This document shows positions 10,851 to 21,663 of a stretch of 64,000 nucleotides of DNA, one piece after another. Source of the DNA: Asparagopsis taxiformis (taxonomy: Eukaryota > Rhodophyta > Florideophyceae > Bonnemaisoniales > Bonnemaisoniaceae); assembly GCA_030407315.1 (NCBI GenBank), contig JALQPE010002790.1, forward strand, positions 1 to 64,000, given 5' to 3'. The notes under the pieces were generated by a model, which searched no databases, was not told the DNA's origin, and saw only the letters and a program-made list of their open reading frames with translations. The translations under genes and the position numbers were made by a program. How positions within the stretch are numbered: position 1 is the stretch's first letter; each line of letters opens with the position of its first letter.

Positions 10851-12180
10851 TCAATTTGGTGGCCCAGCATCTCCTGTGCCGAAAATTCCCGCACTCAGTT
10901 CTGATATACGTCTAGACGTGTTTCCCACTTGTACGCATCAGGGAAGGCGTCACGGAAGGTTGACACTACGCTACTTGTGTACCGCGTCGTCTGAAATAGC
11001 GAGTAGTGTTTGTTGTATAGTTGTGGAGTATGCGTCTAGTGGTTTGTAAAGCTTGCAGAACGGGATAGGGATGTGGGTGGCCCTATTTTATGAATACATG
11101 AGTACCAATATTCAGGGTTGACAAAGCGGAAAGGCATAGGCTCATACATGTTTGAGATTGCATAGTAGAGAAAATATTTTCATCGAAATTTACATGGAGC
11201 TGATGGAGGTTTTAAGGATGAGGTATGAGAGGAAGAAAATTCTTCTGTGGTATGAGGATGTGTTCTGTGGGGGGATGGAATCTTGGGATGGTACAGGGGA
11301 GGTGGAAATGTACGGAGTGCGGGTTTAGAATGGATTGTGATTCGGAGAGGAGTGCCGACAAGCATATTATGGGGATTGGGGAGACGCTGCGGGGTGTTGG
11401 GGTAGTGAGGGCGGAGGAGGTGTTTAGGTGGGACCGTAGGAGGGTGCGGTTGAAGGCGCCGAGAGGAGGGGTTTTTAGAAAGTGAGGAGAAAGAAGGGGA
11501 GGGGGTGGCGTCTGTTCTGGCTGTGGTGAGTGGGGATGTGATGGAGAAGAAGGGGGTTATTGTATTTGGGGAGGGAGGGGAGTGGGAGGAAGGGTGCGAA
11601 GTGGGGGGTTGATATGTGTTTCAGAGCGGGAGGTTTCTGGGGATACGGCGGGGGAGCCACCCCGCAGTGCGGGAGCGTGGGCCGGTGGTGGTGGTGTATA
11701 CGGTATCGAAGATGCGGATGGCGTGGGGGCATGGAGCAGCTGAGGGAGGGAGGGGTGGAGCAGGTCGGGTACGGGATGGGGAGTGAGAGGTTTTGGAAGA
11801 GTAAGCTGCAGGGGAAGTTTGTGTAGAGGGCGAAGGAGAGGGGTTGAGGGTAGAGGAGAGAGGGTACTGAAGAACAATACGTTTCAAAGGTGATGGGGGA
11901 GAGCATGGTCGAGGAGATAGGGGGTGTTTTGCCCTATTCTGAGGTAGTATGAGGACTGGTTATACGAAATCTGTACGGTAGAGCAGAAAAGTAGGTATGG
12001 AATGGAGGTGTGCACCGTGGAAGCGGGGATAGGTATCTGAAAATGCGTGCTAGAGTGGTATTGGGGGTGTTTGAGGTACAGTACGGGGGAGGTGAGCACC
12101 AACAGGAAGGGGGTGTGAGCGAGAGGATGAAAAAATTAAAGACGAAATTGGAGTCGACCGACAAGGAAAAATAGAGTGGT
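10851..12180 (+). other. Purine-rich region with a possible decayed coding segment
   Basis: The plus strand is strongly G/A-rich from about 11,200 to 12,100, so minus-strand frames are Pro/Ser/His low-complexity and probably meaningless. On the plus strand, 11225-11485 encodes a short protein with WKCTECGFRMDCDSER, which has a zinc-finger look. A change of frame after 11485 continues with DVMEKKGVIVFGEG and, after one stop, RGPVVVVYTVSKM. This resembles a decayed gene of unknown family. It could also be chance, because purine-rich DNA has few stops. Confidence 0.3.
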
Positions 12181-12510
12181 CGCCGTGATGGATGCGGACA
12201 TCCATGTCGAGCACGGCGGCAGAAATTTCTGGGGTCGAAATTTTTGAATTTCTGAACCGGCGCCCGTCCTAGGTGGACATAGACATGGCGGAAGTCCATC
12301 CCGAGGGGGACATCCGTGGTACTAGAAACAATGAATGTCGCCCTAGTAATACTAGACGTACTAGACCGCATGGACGTCCGGTTCTAGGCGGACATCCAAA
12401 AATACTGGAGAACATGGACGTCCGCCTAGTAATACTAGGTGTACTAGAGGTTGTGGACGTCCGCGTCCATTTCCGAGAACACAGACGGTTCCATCCTCTA
12501 CCCTCGAGGG
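12180..12510. repeat. Palindrome-rich degenerate repeat (GGACGTCC and CTAGTA motifs)
   Basis: The motifs GGACGTCCG and CCTAGTAATACTAG alternate four or more times, with perfect short palindromes such as TACCCTCGAGGGTA at the end. A segment of about 42 bp ending in CAGACGGTTCCATC (about 12450-12495) recurs with few changes at about 13873-13915, next to the retroelement. Confidence 0.6.
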
Positions 12511-13310
12511 TATGCGTTGAGGGAAGCGTGGGTTTTGAGTCTGACTATTTCCGTTGATGCGATATTTTTCATGGGAAGCCTGTTGACTGATGCTGTGTAT
12601 TGAGCGGAGGATGGAAGAGAGGTACGTGAAGTTTTGAAATTATGCTGTGAGGGAAGGTTGGTTTTGAGTCTGACTGTTGTGGTCGATTCCGATGTTGTGT
12701 AGATGATGCAGGAATGTTGATGACAGAAGGTAAGTTTCACTGAGCACCAAGACTTGTTTTGCGAAGATATGGACTGCTGACTTTGATTATTCATTGCAAG
12801 GTTTTTGGATCATGGTTTGTATTTTGTGTAGGATGGATGATTCACTCATCCTCTCGGAGAGGTAAGTAAGGGAGTTTCTAGGATATCTGTCGTGGTAAGC
12901 GTTTCTTTTGAATCTGACTGTTGGGGTTGATGTTTTGTATGTGATGCAGGAGTGGTGAAGCAGGAACGGCAGGACTGAAGGAGAGTGAAGAAGGGATCTA
13001 GGAAGATGGGGAATGAAGCTGTGAGGTGTTTCTGGTATGTGTATATTTTGGGGCATACGATAGAAGTGAGAGTGGGTTTCAAGTGGTGTAAGATTTTGCT
13101 GACCATGTTCATGTTTGATGTCTTGATGATTTAATGGGCTGGGGTGGTGTCGAGGAAAGCGGGGATGGAATTGGGAAGGAGCGGATTTTTGTAATCTAGG
13201 TCGTGAGGGTTCTTGAAGTATGTGCGGATGGTGGTGCATGGCGTTCGGATGGTAGGGAGAACGCGATATTGAGGGAGATGGGTGATCGACGATATGCTGA
13301 CAGGTATTTT
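12511..13310. other. No convincing gene
   Basis: Several phrases recur loosely (for example GTTTTGAGTCTGACT near 12530, 12660 and 12905), so this may be old repeat material. Minus-strand frames are His/Ser/Pro-rich, with no known domain. Confidence 0.35.
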
Positions 13311-13440
13311 GTATTCAGGCTGGATACGTATTTCGTATTCTGGCTGGATACATATTCCGTATTCCGGCTGGATACGTATTTCCTATTCTAACCGGGTATT
13401 TATTTCCTATTCTGACCAGATATGTATTCCCTATTCTAGA
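13311..13440. repeat. 24-bp tandem repeat, about five copies
   Basis: The unit GGCTGGATACGTATTTCGTA plus four bases repeats with drift from about 13311 to 13440. The last two copies change GGCTGGATAC to AACCGGGTAT and GACCAGATAT. It is a simple minisatellite. Confidence 0.75.
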
Positions 13441-13561
13441 GAGACGTATTGTATACCAGCAGCTTCCTAAATGAGAGAATAGAATACGGTCCGATATGGG
13501 CCCTGAATTTACCATCCGCTGTAATTTCTTCCCTCCCGGTTTTCGCTGATATATTGTATAC

Positions 13562-13776
13562 TGGATGTCGGGTCCTAGTATTCCGCCATATGTACTAGAG
13601 AAAGTGGATGTCGGGTCCTAGTATTCCGCCAAACGTACTAGAGAAAGTGGATGTCGGGTCCTAGTATTCCGCCATATGTACTAGAGAAAGTGGATGTCGG
13701 GTCCTAGTATTCCGCTAAACGTACTAGAGAAAGTGGATGTCGGGCCCTAGTATTCCGCCATATGTACTAGAGAAAG
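13562..13776. repeat. 43-bp tandem repeat, five copies with alternating variants
   Basis: Five contiguous 43-bp units start at 13562, 13605, 13648, 13691 and 13734. Each begins TGGATGTCGGG and ends GTACTAGAGAAAG. Units 1, 3 and 5 carry CCATATGTACT and units 2 and 4 carry AAACGTACT at the same place, so the real repeat is an 86-bp dimer. Confidence 0.92.
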
Positions 13777-13922
13777 TGGACGTCCGCATCCAAAATTTTT
13801 TAATTTTTTTTGGACGCGGACGTTCATTTGTTCTAGTAAATCTCGGGGCCGACTAGGACCCGTACTAGAGAGACTGGACGTCCGCGTCCACTTCCGAAAA
13901 CACAGACGATTGCTCTACAAAA
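13777..13922. repeat. Inverted and direct repeat junction before the retroelement
   Basis: TGGACGTCCGCATCC is followed, after an A/T tract, by its near complement GGACGCGGACGTTCA, giving an imperfect inverted repeat. The end of the segment repeats the 42-bp sequence seen at about 12450-12495. Confidence 0.6.
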
Positions 13923-16900
13923 GGAAACTATGATACCGAAAATGACGCAAATATATACATAGACCTCGGCGAAGACACCCCTTCGGAGCTTTCATCTGCG
14001 CTCGAGGAGCGTGTCATCGAGGCACAGAATAATGGAATGTCTGAAGGCGGCTGTGAAATTCTATCCATCTTGCTCCAGGAATATCGTTCCGTATCCAAGA
14101 TTCGCCTAGGCATTTCACCCCCTGCAAACGTCGAGCCTATGCAAATTCGCCTCCTTCCGCACAATAAGCCTGTGAAGGTAAAATCGAGGAGATACTCGAC
14201 AGAGCAGTGAGCATTCATGGACCAATACGTAGACAAACTACTAGCAATGGACTTTGCAGTTATAACTCCAACTGCAGATTGGCAAGCTGCACCGCTAATT
14301 GTTCCTAAAACAGGATCCCAGTCCAAATATCGCATGGCTATCGACTTGAGACCAGTTAATGCTGCTACTGTGAAAGAATCCTGGCCAATGCCTCATCTGG
14401 ACTCCGAAATGATGGACTTCGCAGGAAGTGTCCGCTTTGCAAGTCTAGACTTTGTGTCAGCATATTGGCAATTGCCTCTGCACCCCGAATCTTACAGTGC
14501 ATGCGGCATTGTTACACCGAAGTACATCATTGCTTCAAAGCGTGTTCTACCTGGGCTCGCAAATGCAACCGCCCATTTTCAAAGGACGGTTGAATCATTG
14601 TTTGGAAAAATGAAGAACAACTTGAAAGCGTGGCTTGATGACTTCAACATACACTGTGAGTCTGAGTCACAAATCCTATCACTCAAAAACTTTTTCAAGG
14701 TTTGTAAGGAGCGCGGACTATTTCTGTCCGCGAGGAAGTCTGTACTGTATTCGAAGAGTCTAAGATGTTGCGGGCGAATTATAACTGCTGAAGGATACCA
14801 ACTAGATCCTTCTCGCATGTCTGCTCTCCGTGAAATGTCTCCACCAAAGACAGCAGATGAGTTATGTGAGTTCATTTACTGCTGCCGATGGATGTCACAT
14901 TGTATTCCAGCATTCGCAGCTCGCGTATCGCCGCTCAACAATGTATTGGAACAGGCCTATGTTCGGGCTGGTAAGCGCACGAAGCGGTCTATCAAGAATG
15001 TTGAGCTCCACACTCAGTCTTGGGGCACGGAGCATGAGGAAGCATTCCTCTCACTACAAGACACATTGCGAAGTGCTGTCAAACTGTCATACCCAAAGAC
15101 AGGACTGGCTATTTGCATACATACTGATGCCTCGGACCGGTTTTGGTCTGCTGTAGTCACGCAGACAGAACCAGAGCAGCTACGAAAACCAAGTGCATTA
15201 CAGAAACATGACTCACTGGCATTTCTGGATGCTGAATTCAGGGGTGCTCAAACAGGATGGAGTACGTTTGAGAAAGAAGCGTACGCTATCTATCAAACCT
15301 TTGAGAAACTGGACTACATGTTCATGTCAGCAGACAAAGTACATATCTATACCGACCATCGAAACCTTTTGTTCGTGTTTGCACCTCGTGCTGTTGAGCC
15401 CACCCTGGGAAGACATATCGTATCCAAAGTTCAAAGATGTGCATTCTACTTATCCCATTTTTCATACATCATTGAGCACATAGACGGTGCATCAAATATA
15501 TTCGCGGATATACTCACCCGATGGACAAAAGGGTACAGGCGACAGTACAAATCGGATAAGTGTACAGGACGCATATGCAGTCTCATAACATTGTCTGAGC
15601 AGCTAATTCCTTCTTCAGAGGAAATCGACTGGCCTACCATCGATACATTCCGCAACTCTCAGTACCGTAAGCCTCGAGATCGTCCAGTTAATTGCAAATT
15701 CAATGGAAATAATGGCCTTTGGGAACACAATGGGAAAATATGGATCCCTGAAGGCGACCGAGACTAACAATTGAAAGTCATGGTGGCTTCACATTGCGGC
15801 ACCATTGGTCACCGCGGATTCTCAGGTGCTAAGAGCATCCTAGCGGAAAGTTTTTCTGGACAGGAATGAACCGAGATATAAACAAGTTGGTCAAAGACTT
15901 TCTACATTGTCTAGTAACTCGCACAGGGGAAGTCATTCTCAGGCCGTTCGGTCATGCTATTCATGGATCGCGCCCAAATGAAGTTGTTCAGGCTGATTAC
16001 CTTTACATGGGTAAGGGAGTGGGTGGCATGTCATACATACTACTCCTACTTGATGACTTGTCCTCTTTCGAATGGCTGTTCGCCACGCCGTCTGCCACTG
16101 CTGAGGAGGCTGTAAATGCGTTTTCCACATGGATTAGCTCCTTTGGAGCAATGGACTGGTTAGTCACCGATCAGGGTTCGCACTTCAGAAATAATTTGAT
16201 GGAAGGACTTTCCACTGAGCCCCGTCTACAACACCACTTCACGACCGCCTATTGTCCTTGGGCCAATGGTACGGTGGAAAGGATATGCAGGGAAGTTATC
16301 AGGGCTTGCAGGTCTCTCTGTAGTGAGTGGCGACTAGCCCCACAAGACTGTCCTGCCGTAGTGGAGTGCATACAGAGCTGTAACGAACTGAAGCTGATGC
16401 CAGCAATGGCCAGCATAAACTAGTGTATTCTAGACACTACAAGTCAAACTAAGTTTACTCATATACTATAGGCTGCTAGAAAGTAACTTGCTGTTGCGCC
16501 TAGAAGTATCTAGTTGGCTATGTCATCGAGTGATGTCATGATGGCATCATGTTAGATTTTATTTTGATGACATAATTTTATTTTGATTAGTATTTTCTAG
16601 AATTAGTTCGACATCAAACTACAATTCTATGGTGGGTATAAAAAGGCATGGTCAACTCCGGTCTTGGGTGATCGGAGGCATCATCGATCATTCAACGAAA
16701 ACAACTACCACTCAGCTATCCCGTATACACATTCGTTTCAAGAGCGTTCTGAACCACTCTCCGCTAAAAAGGTTGGGACTTCGAAGCAAGGAAGTCAAGG
16801 GTGTGTACAGAACTCCCATGGAAGTCTTCACGGGACAGGCACCAGCAAGGCCACTCTTTCATGCTCTCCCGCTTGAAAAATACTCCTATGTCACCAGTAC

Positions 16901-17524
16901 TGATCTTGTTCGGGTACAGCAAACGGTCTGCATTGACAAACTGCAGGATTCACTCTCTGTAATGCACAAAGATGTGCAGAGGCGCTCAGAGGCCTCTGGG
17001 AGCCAACAAGTAGCTACACACAACAAGAAGACTAAGGTACTCCCTGTCAATTTTCATCGCGGTGACTTCGTTCTTGTCCGCAAGGCTTCAAAAAAGGGTC
17101 ACAAAATGCTTACTGGTTGGGCCCGCGGAAGGTCCTCTCTGCTAGGTCAGGACTCGTTTTCGAGGTCGAAGACCTCAAGAAATCCAAACGCGAGGTAGTT
17201 CATACGCAGCGGATGCTCTTGTATCGCGCTGACATGGATGGCCAACCGGTAGATGAGAGACTTTCTCGTGCTGCCGAGCACGCAGAGACTGATTATCAGG
17301 AGGCTCGCGCCCTCAGAGCAATCCGACGTCACGAAGGTGAATTACAGATCAAAGTGGAGTGGGAACGGTTAGACGACGAGACAGAGACAACTTGGGAACC
17401 AATTCAGATGGTGAATGAGGACATGCATGAAATATTGAGTACGTTTCTTGACACCCCCGGCTTCGAGAAGCTGAAGGCGGAAGCACGAGCTCAGTGTATC
17501 CTGGATAGCGCGTTCACGATGTAA
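13923..17524 (+). mobile_element. Decayed Ty3/gypsy retroelement with chromodomain
   Basis: Domain order is reverse transcriptase, RNase H, integrase, chromodomain-like tail. The frame enters just before RT at 13923 and has an in-frame TGA at 14206-14208, then is open 14217-15767 through RT (LRPVNAA, then AWLDDFNIH as the catalytic box) and RNase H (TDAS, then TDHRNL). A TAA at 15765-15767 and a frame break near 15855 separate it from the integrase (zinc-binding H/H part, QADY, VTDQG, and the WANGTVERI region). The integrase is interrupted at about 16421-16754. The tail at 17117-17524 includes VEWERLDDETETTWEPI, typical of chromodomains, after another frame break near 17118. No Gag is present, so the 5' part is lost. 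It is the same family as the element at 61321. Confidence 0.9.
16421..16754 (+). mobile_element. LTR-like insert within the integrase region
   Basis: The integrase sequence stops making sense after 16420 and resumes at about 16755 with HSPLKRLG, so about 334 bp are inserted. The insert has a TATA-like GTATAAAAAGGCAT (about 16637). Its following bases resemble the TATATAAAGGCAT segment at about 17753 in the presumed 3' LTR of the host element. TAAAC before it and TGAAC after it could be a mutated 5-bp target duplication. The exact ends, including TG...CA, are not clear. Confidence 0.5.
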
Positions 17525-17820
17525 CTAGCTATGGGTCACTGTAACACCTCTCCATGCGCACCACCTATGCAGTCCTCTCGCCGCCCACGTGTACCAATTG
17601 GAAAATACCCGCAAATGCAAACGTCTTTGATTTGCCTCTGTAGATGCCACTAGCACTTGCTAGACTTCCCCTTACAATTTGGCTACCTAGCCCTGGGTTG
17701 CATTTTACAGATCATTGTTGACTGGATAGAAATTCAGCCAGACCAAAGGTCTATATAAAGGCATCCTCTACTCCAGATAATAGAAGGAGGCAGAATGAAG
17801 TGCCCGCCGACTCAAGTTGC
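17525..17820 (+). repeat. Candidate 3' LTR of the retroelement
   Basis: It follows the end of the chromodomain frame directly, starts near a TGTAACACC, and contains a TATA-like TCTATATAAAGGCATCC at about 17750. There is no matching 5' copy in the window to fix its limits, so this is inferred from position and from likeness to the insert at 16421-16754. Confidence 0.4.
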
Positions 17821-19164
17821 AGTGGTTCTCAAAACGAAAAAGCGCTATACTCATCTGCACATTTCAACCGATATTTCGTAACATGGGGATTCCAATGCAA
17901 CATTGTCATCCCTACACATGTGACACTCGCTGCATTCTCACTACTAGCATGTGGATATCGCACATTACTTAAAATACGTCAACTTTTGCTCGCATGTAGA
18001 ACAATAAATGTCGCTACGATGGTAGCTTGTTTATTGCCGTGGGAGGATAGCTAAATAGTGACGAATACCTTGTAATGATTAGCAGAAGGTACAGATGTAT
18101 AACCAGCCCGCCATCCTACACTGCCGAAGGTTCAATATCGATAGAGAAACTTACTGAGGCGCAAATGGTTGGTCTGTACTAGCTTGACCAATAGCCAGCT
18201 ATTGCATGCGCCGTGAAATCAAACCATATTGAAATATCACCTTGGATTGATTTCACTGGTTTATCCCACCACGGTGAAACTGCACTCACTGATCCTGTAG
18301 CAGAGAAATTGCACAAGTTACACCATCAACGGCCAGCACGTCTGAAGAAACTGATCTCCATATCGAAGACACTGTCTCATCCGATGAGAAATCATCTCAG
18401 ATGCGCAGTTAGGTCGCCCTACCGCCGTCATTGCGGCAGATGGTCCTGCCAAGTGACGAGAAACTAGTGCTAACATTACGTATTCAATACACATCAACAA
18501 AGCAAACTTAGAGAAAGAGTAGAATAACATCAACAAAAATCAAGAAGACACATAGTGCACCATCAGAACCCCGTCCCCGTCCATGTGTTCAATCTCGGCA
18601 ACCGTCCCGCCTACGTATCAACCCGTATAAGTCCATCCAAAGGAGACGAGATCATCGCTCCCAATCTAAGCTCTACCTTTACACTCATTGAGAGTGACAC
18701 CCCAGGCGTACACGTGGACATCGATACCCGTGTTTGCCCCCCCTTTAAACCATCATCAACCGCTAGATCACAGCCCAGTTCTGCCCAGAAGTAGGTATGC
18801 CAAAAATCGGCTCGGCACCCGCACCGCCCGCTCAGCAGAACGCTGCTCAAAAATTCCAGAGTGATTTCCAGATGGTGAAAAAAGAAATCCTCTTCTGAAC
18901 CCGGCGAAATACAGTCGTGTGTCCTTTGCCTTACAAATCCGGGGTTGAGACATATATGAAAATATGCCAATGGCTGACTATTTTTAGTGTCGGTGTACTT
19001 CAGGTTAGTTTTTCCGGACTGTCATGTCAAGTGTATTCATCCTGACAATAGACATGCTCTCAGGATATTCAGAAACTGTGAATTGTGTGTTAAAAAATTA
19101 ATATTTTCATTTTCCAAAAAACCTAGACAGATCTGCTCTACTACTGTGCACTACAGTGTCAAAA
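17821..19164. other. No gene seen
   Basis: There are short frames on both strands, none with a recognisable domain. It probably contains retroelement remnants and the 3' flank of the minus-strand FAD-protein gene that ends at 19165. Confidence 0.4.
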
Positions 19165-21663
19165 TTAAATAGTCGCAAGAGCAGGGCGCTCGCTGAGCAG
19201 CTTTGTCCTGGCCAGCTCGAATGCCGCTTCGTATGCCGCCTTGTCTTCCTCCGGCGTTGTATCCACAAATCTCTCAAGATATTCATCGCGACTTGGCGGA
19301 TTGAACACAGGCATTCCAATCACATCTGCCAAATATCGTGCGGCAATACCAGATCCAACTTCGCCGCTCATACTAATTTCCTCCACGACCATTGCCCTTC
19401 CAGCTGCAGTGATTCCGCGGTCGTAAAGGTCGCAGTATCGATGCGAGTCCTCGCCGGCACAGGCGCGAATCGCCTTGAGGTATGCCCACATCTCGTGAAT
19501 TTCCTTGAAATATTTTTCGAACGAGCGCACCTCGTTCTCGTACGCCTCCTCGTCAACTGTCTGCTTTGCGTAGATTTCCGCAAGAGTGGTCGTCGGCGAT
19601 TCAAATCCAGCAGCCTTCAAATGACTCATCGCCATGCGTCGCATCGCATACGAGGCAGATGTGCTCACAGCTGAGCTGCGGTTATTGATGTCGACTGCAT
19701 AGGCACCGACGAGAGAGCCCTTACCGGCGCCCTCTCTGAGCTGGAAACCGGCGCCACTGAGGCCGTTGTCCTCAATTGGAAGCGGGGTGCCGTCTTGTGA
19801 AATGATCTGTCGGAACTTTCCGACCTGTCCGTATGAAGGTGCGCTCGGATGAATGGGGCGTACTTGACCGGTGAGCGAATTTACAGCCTTGTCACTTGTG
19901 CGGTCGAACAATGGAGAAATGATCAGTGCGTCATAATCCTCTCCGGCAAGATGAAGACATGAGCCTGTGGGATCGCATGTGACTTCCGAATATGAGGCGG
20001 ATACATACTCGGCAATTCCAGATTCCAACAGCAGATGGAACATGCTGTGCACCTGAACTGGAGATGCGGTGACATAATTCATGAGTTTTCTCATGTTTCC
20101 AATAATCTTCTGGTTGGATTGATGGAAGGCTGTACGGGGATGTGTAACACTACTAATCTGTGCACGATGCATCATGAGTCCACAACGACCTTTGAATGTA
20201 ATAGGAGCAATCGATTCCATTTGCGATCGTGCGGCATCCATGTCACTCTCGGGGCCGAAGCCAGTGATGAGACTGAGAGCGGCCTGTCTCCACGCGCCGG
20301 AAAGAGTTCGTGTGGCTTCCTTCAACAATCGTTCTTTGACATCGGGTCGTCCCTGCAGTTCTGCAAGACCTGCTTTCCGCTGGGAGTCCAAAAAGCGCAA
20401 AGTTTCCTCATAGCGAGACCGAAGCAGCTCTTCGGTCGGATGGGAAGCGTCCAATTCTCCCGGTGTGTGATTAGAAGCGCGAGCAACGGCTGCTTTGATA
20501 ATTTCATACCACATTTGGAAGACCTCCTGCCCATTCTCGTGCAGAAAGAGCGCGTGAAGATGTTCGGTGCTGCCAATCACATCGGTAGCCTGCTGCCACT
20601 CGGGTGTGGCGGAGTGACGGACAGCGCAGGCCTTGCCGGGGGTGCGGGAGACGATGGTGATCGCACGCTGGTAGAGACGCTTGGCGCGGTCGGACACGCG
20701 GTATCCCAGCAGAGAAGTTTCGTCCTCCTCGAAGAGATGCATGATGCGGTCGAGCGCGCTCAATTGGTCGAGACTGGAGAGACTGAGGCCGCCGCAGAGG
20801 ATTCTGACGCCGGGTCGGAGCGTGGCGTCCGGCGCGAGCAGATGATGCTGGGCGAAAAATCTGGACATATCGGACACGTTCATCGGTTGGGCAAATGTGA
20901 ATTGGCGCACCGCAGGGTCGGAGACGGGATGGCGCAGAATCGTGCCCGTGTTGAGCCGGATTTGATCGGCAGTCAGCGTCGTGGCAGTGCCGGTCGCGAG
21001 GTGGCGCACATGCGCGCGCGGCGCGTCACACGGCCGTGTCGTGATCGAGTGCAGTTGCGTGTTGGACAGTAGGTCGAGTTTGTAGAAGGGCAGTTGGTTG
21101 GCGAGCGATTTGACGTGCTGGAAGGTCTGGACCTCTTCTTCGCCGATGGTGCGACGCATGAGAAAGGCGAAGGAATAATCGGGGGTGCCGGACGGGGTTG
21201 CGGACATGGGGCCGAGCGAGCGACGGAACATGATGGAGCCGGGGAAGTTGAGTTGTTGGAGTTGTTGGTAGTATTGCGGGGCGGTTTTAGCGATGAGATT
21301 AGTGAAGCGATATTGGTAGCTGAGCATGTGCTGGATGGAGGACGAGGTCGGATCGGGCGGCGGGAGAGGGAAGGTTATGTCGGATTCGACGCCGGTGTTG
21401 GCCATGCCGGTGTGGCCGTGCGCAAAGGCGGCGCCCGGCGCGATGGTGGGCTGCTTTTCGACCAGGGTGGTGCGCAGGGAGTATTGGGCGCCCAGGTCGG
21501 CGAGTTGGGTGAAATGGCGCCGATAGGTGTAGAGGAAGCATACTTCGGCGGTGAGCTGGATGACGGATCGCGGTCCGCCGCCGACGAGCAGGAGATGGTG
21601 CTCGCGGTCATGGGGAGCGGAATTGGGGGAGGTGTGATGGGAGTAGTCGTAGAGGCGCGCCAT
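19165..21663 (-). CDS. FAD/NAD(P)-binding protein, copy A
   Basis: The product is 832 residues in a single frame. The N-terminus has a dinucleotide-binding GGGPRS motif within HHLLLVGGGPRSVIQL (residues about 22-37), then VEKQ and APGAAF, as in the NAD_binding_9 / COG4529 group of flavoproteins. The rest (for example LSGAGFQLREGAGKGS near residue 640) is conserved with copy B but I cannot place it in a named enzyme family. A redox role is inferred from the fold; the substrate is unknown. The start at 21663 is the first Met and lies about 20 residues before the Rossmann motif. The first half is much more GC-rich than the same part of copy B, while the second half is almost the same DNA. No signal peptide or membrane segment is evident. 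Confidence 0.75.
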   Translation of the reverse strand: MARLYDYSHHTSPNSAPHDREHHLLLVGGGPRSVIQLTAEVCFLYTYRRHFTQLADLGAQYSLRTTLVEKQPTIAPGAAFAHGHTGMANTGVESDITFPLPPPDPTSSSIQHMLSYQYRFTNLIAKTAPQYYQQLQQLNFPGSIMFRRSLGPMSATPSGTPDYSFAFLMRRTIGEEEVQTFQHVKSLANQLPFYKLDLLSNTQLHSITTRPCDAPRAHVRHLATGTATTLTADQIRLNTGTILRHPVSDPAVRQFTFAQPMNVSDMSRFFAQHHLLAPDATLRPGVRILCGGLSLSSLDQLSALDRIMHLFEEDETSLLGYRVSDRAKRLYQRAITIVSRTPGKACAVRHSATPEWQQATDVIGSTEHLHALFLHENGQEVFQMWYEIIKAAVARASNHTPGELDASHPTEELLRSRYEETLRFLDSQRKAGLAELQGRPDVKERLLKEATRTLSGAWRQAALSLITGFGPESDMDAARSQMESIAPITFKGRCGLMMHRAQISSVTHPRTAFHQSNQKIIGNMRKLMNYVTASPVQVHSMFHLLLESGIAEYVSASYSEVTCDPTGSCLHLAGEDYDALIISPLFDRTSDKAVNSLTGQVRPIHPSAPSYGQVGKFRQIISQDGTPLPIEDNGLSGAGFQLREGAGKGSLVGAYAVDINNRSSAVSTSASYAMRRMAMSHLKAAGFESPTTTLAEIYAKQTVDEEAYENEVRSFEKYFKEIHEMWAYLKAIRACAGEDSHRYCDLYDRGITAAGRAMVVEEISMSGEVGSGIAARYLADVIGMPVFNPPSRDEYLERFVDTTPEEDKAAYEAAFELARTKLLSERPALATI

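Noticed and set aside
11475..11906. Pro/His/Ser-rich minus-strand frame as a gene
   Set aside because: It is the complement of the purine-rich tract; stops are rare there for compositional reasons.
13562..13776. CRISPR-like array
   Set aside because: The 43-bp units are contiguous without spacers and the window is eukaryotic.
20035..21072. 345-residue plus-strand frame
   Set aside because: It is antisense to the conserved FAD-protein gene; the paralogue confirms the minus-strand reading.
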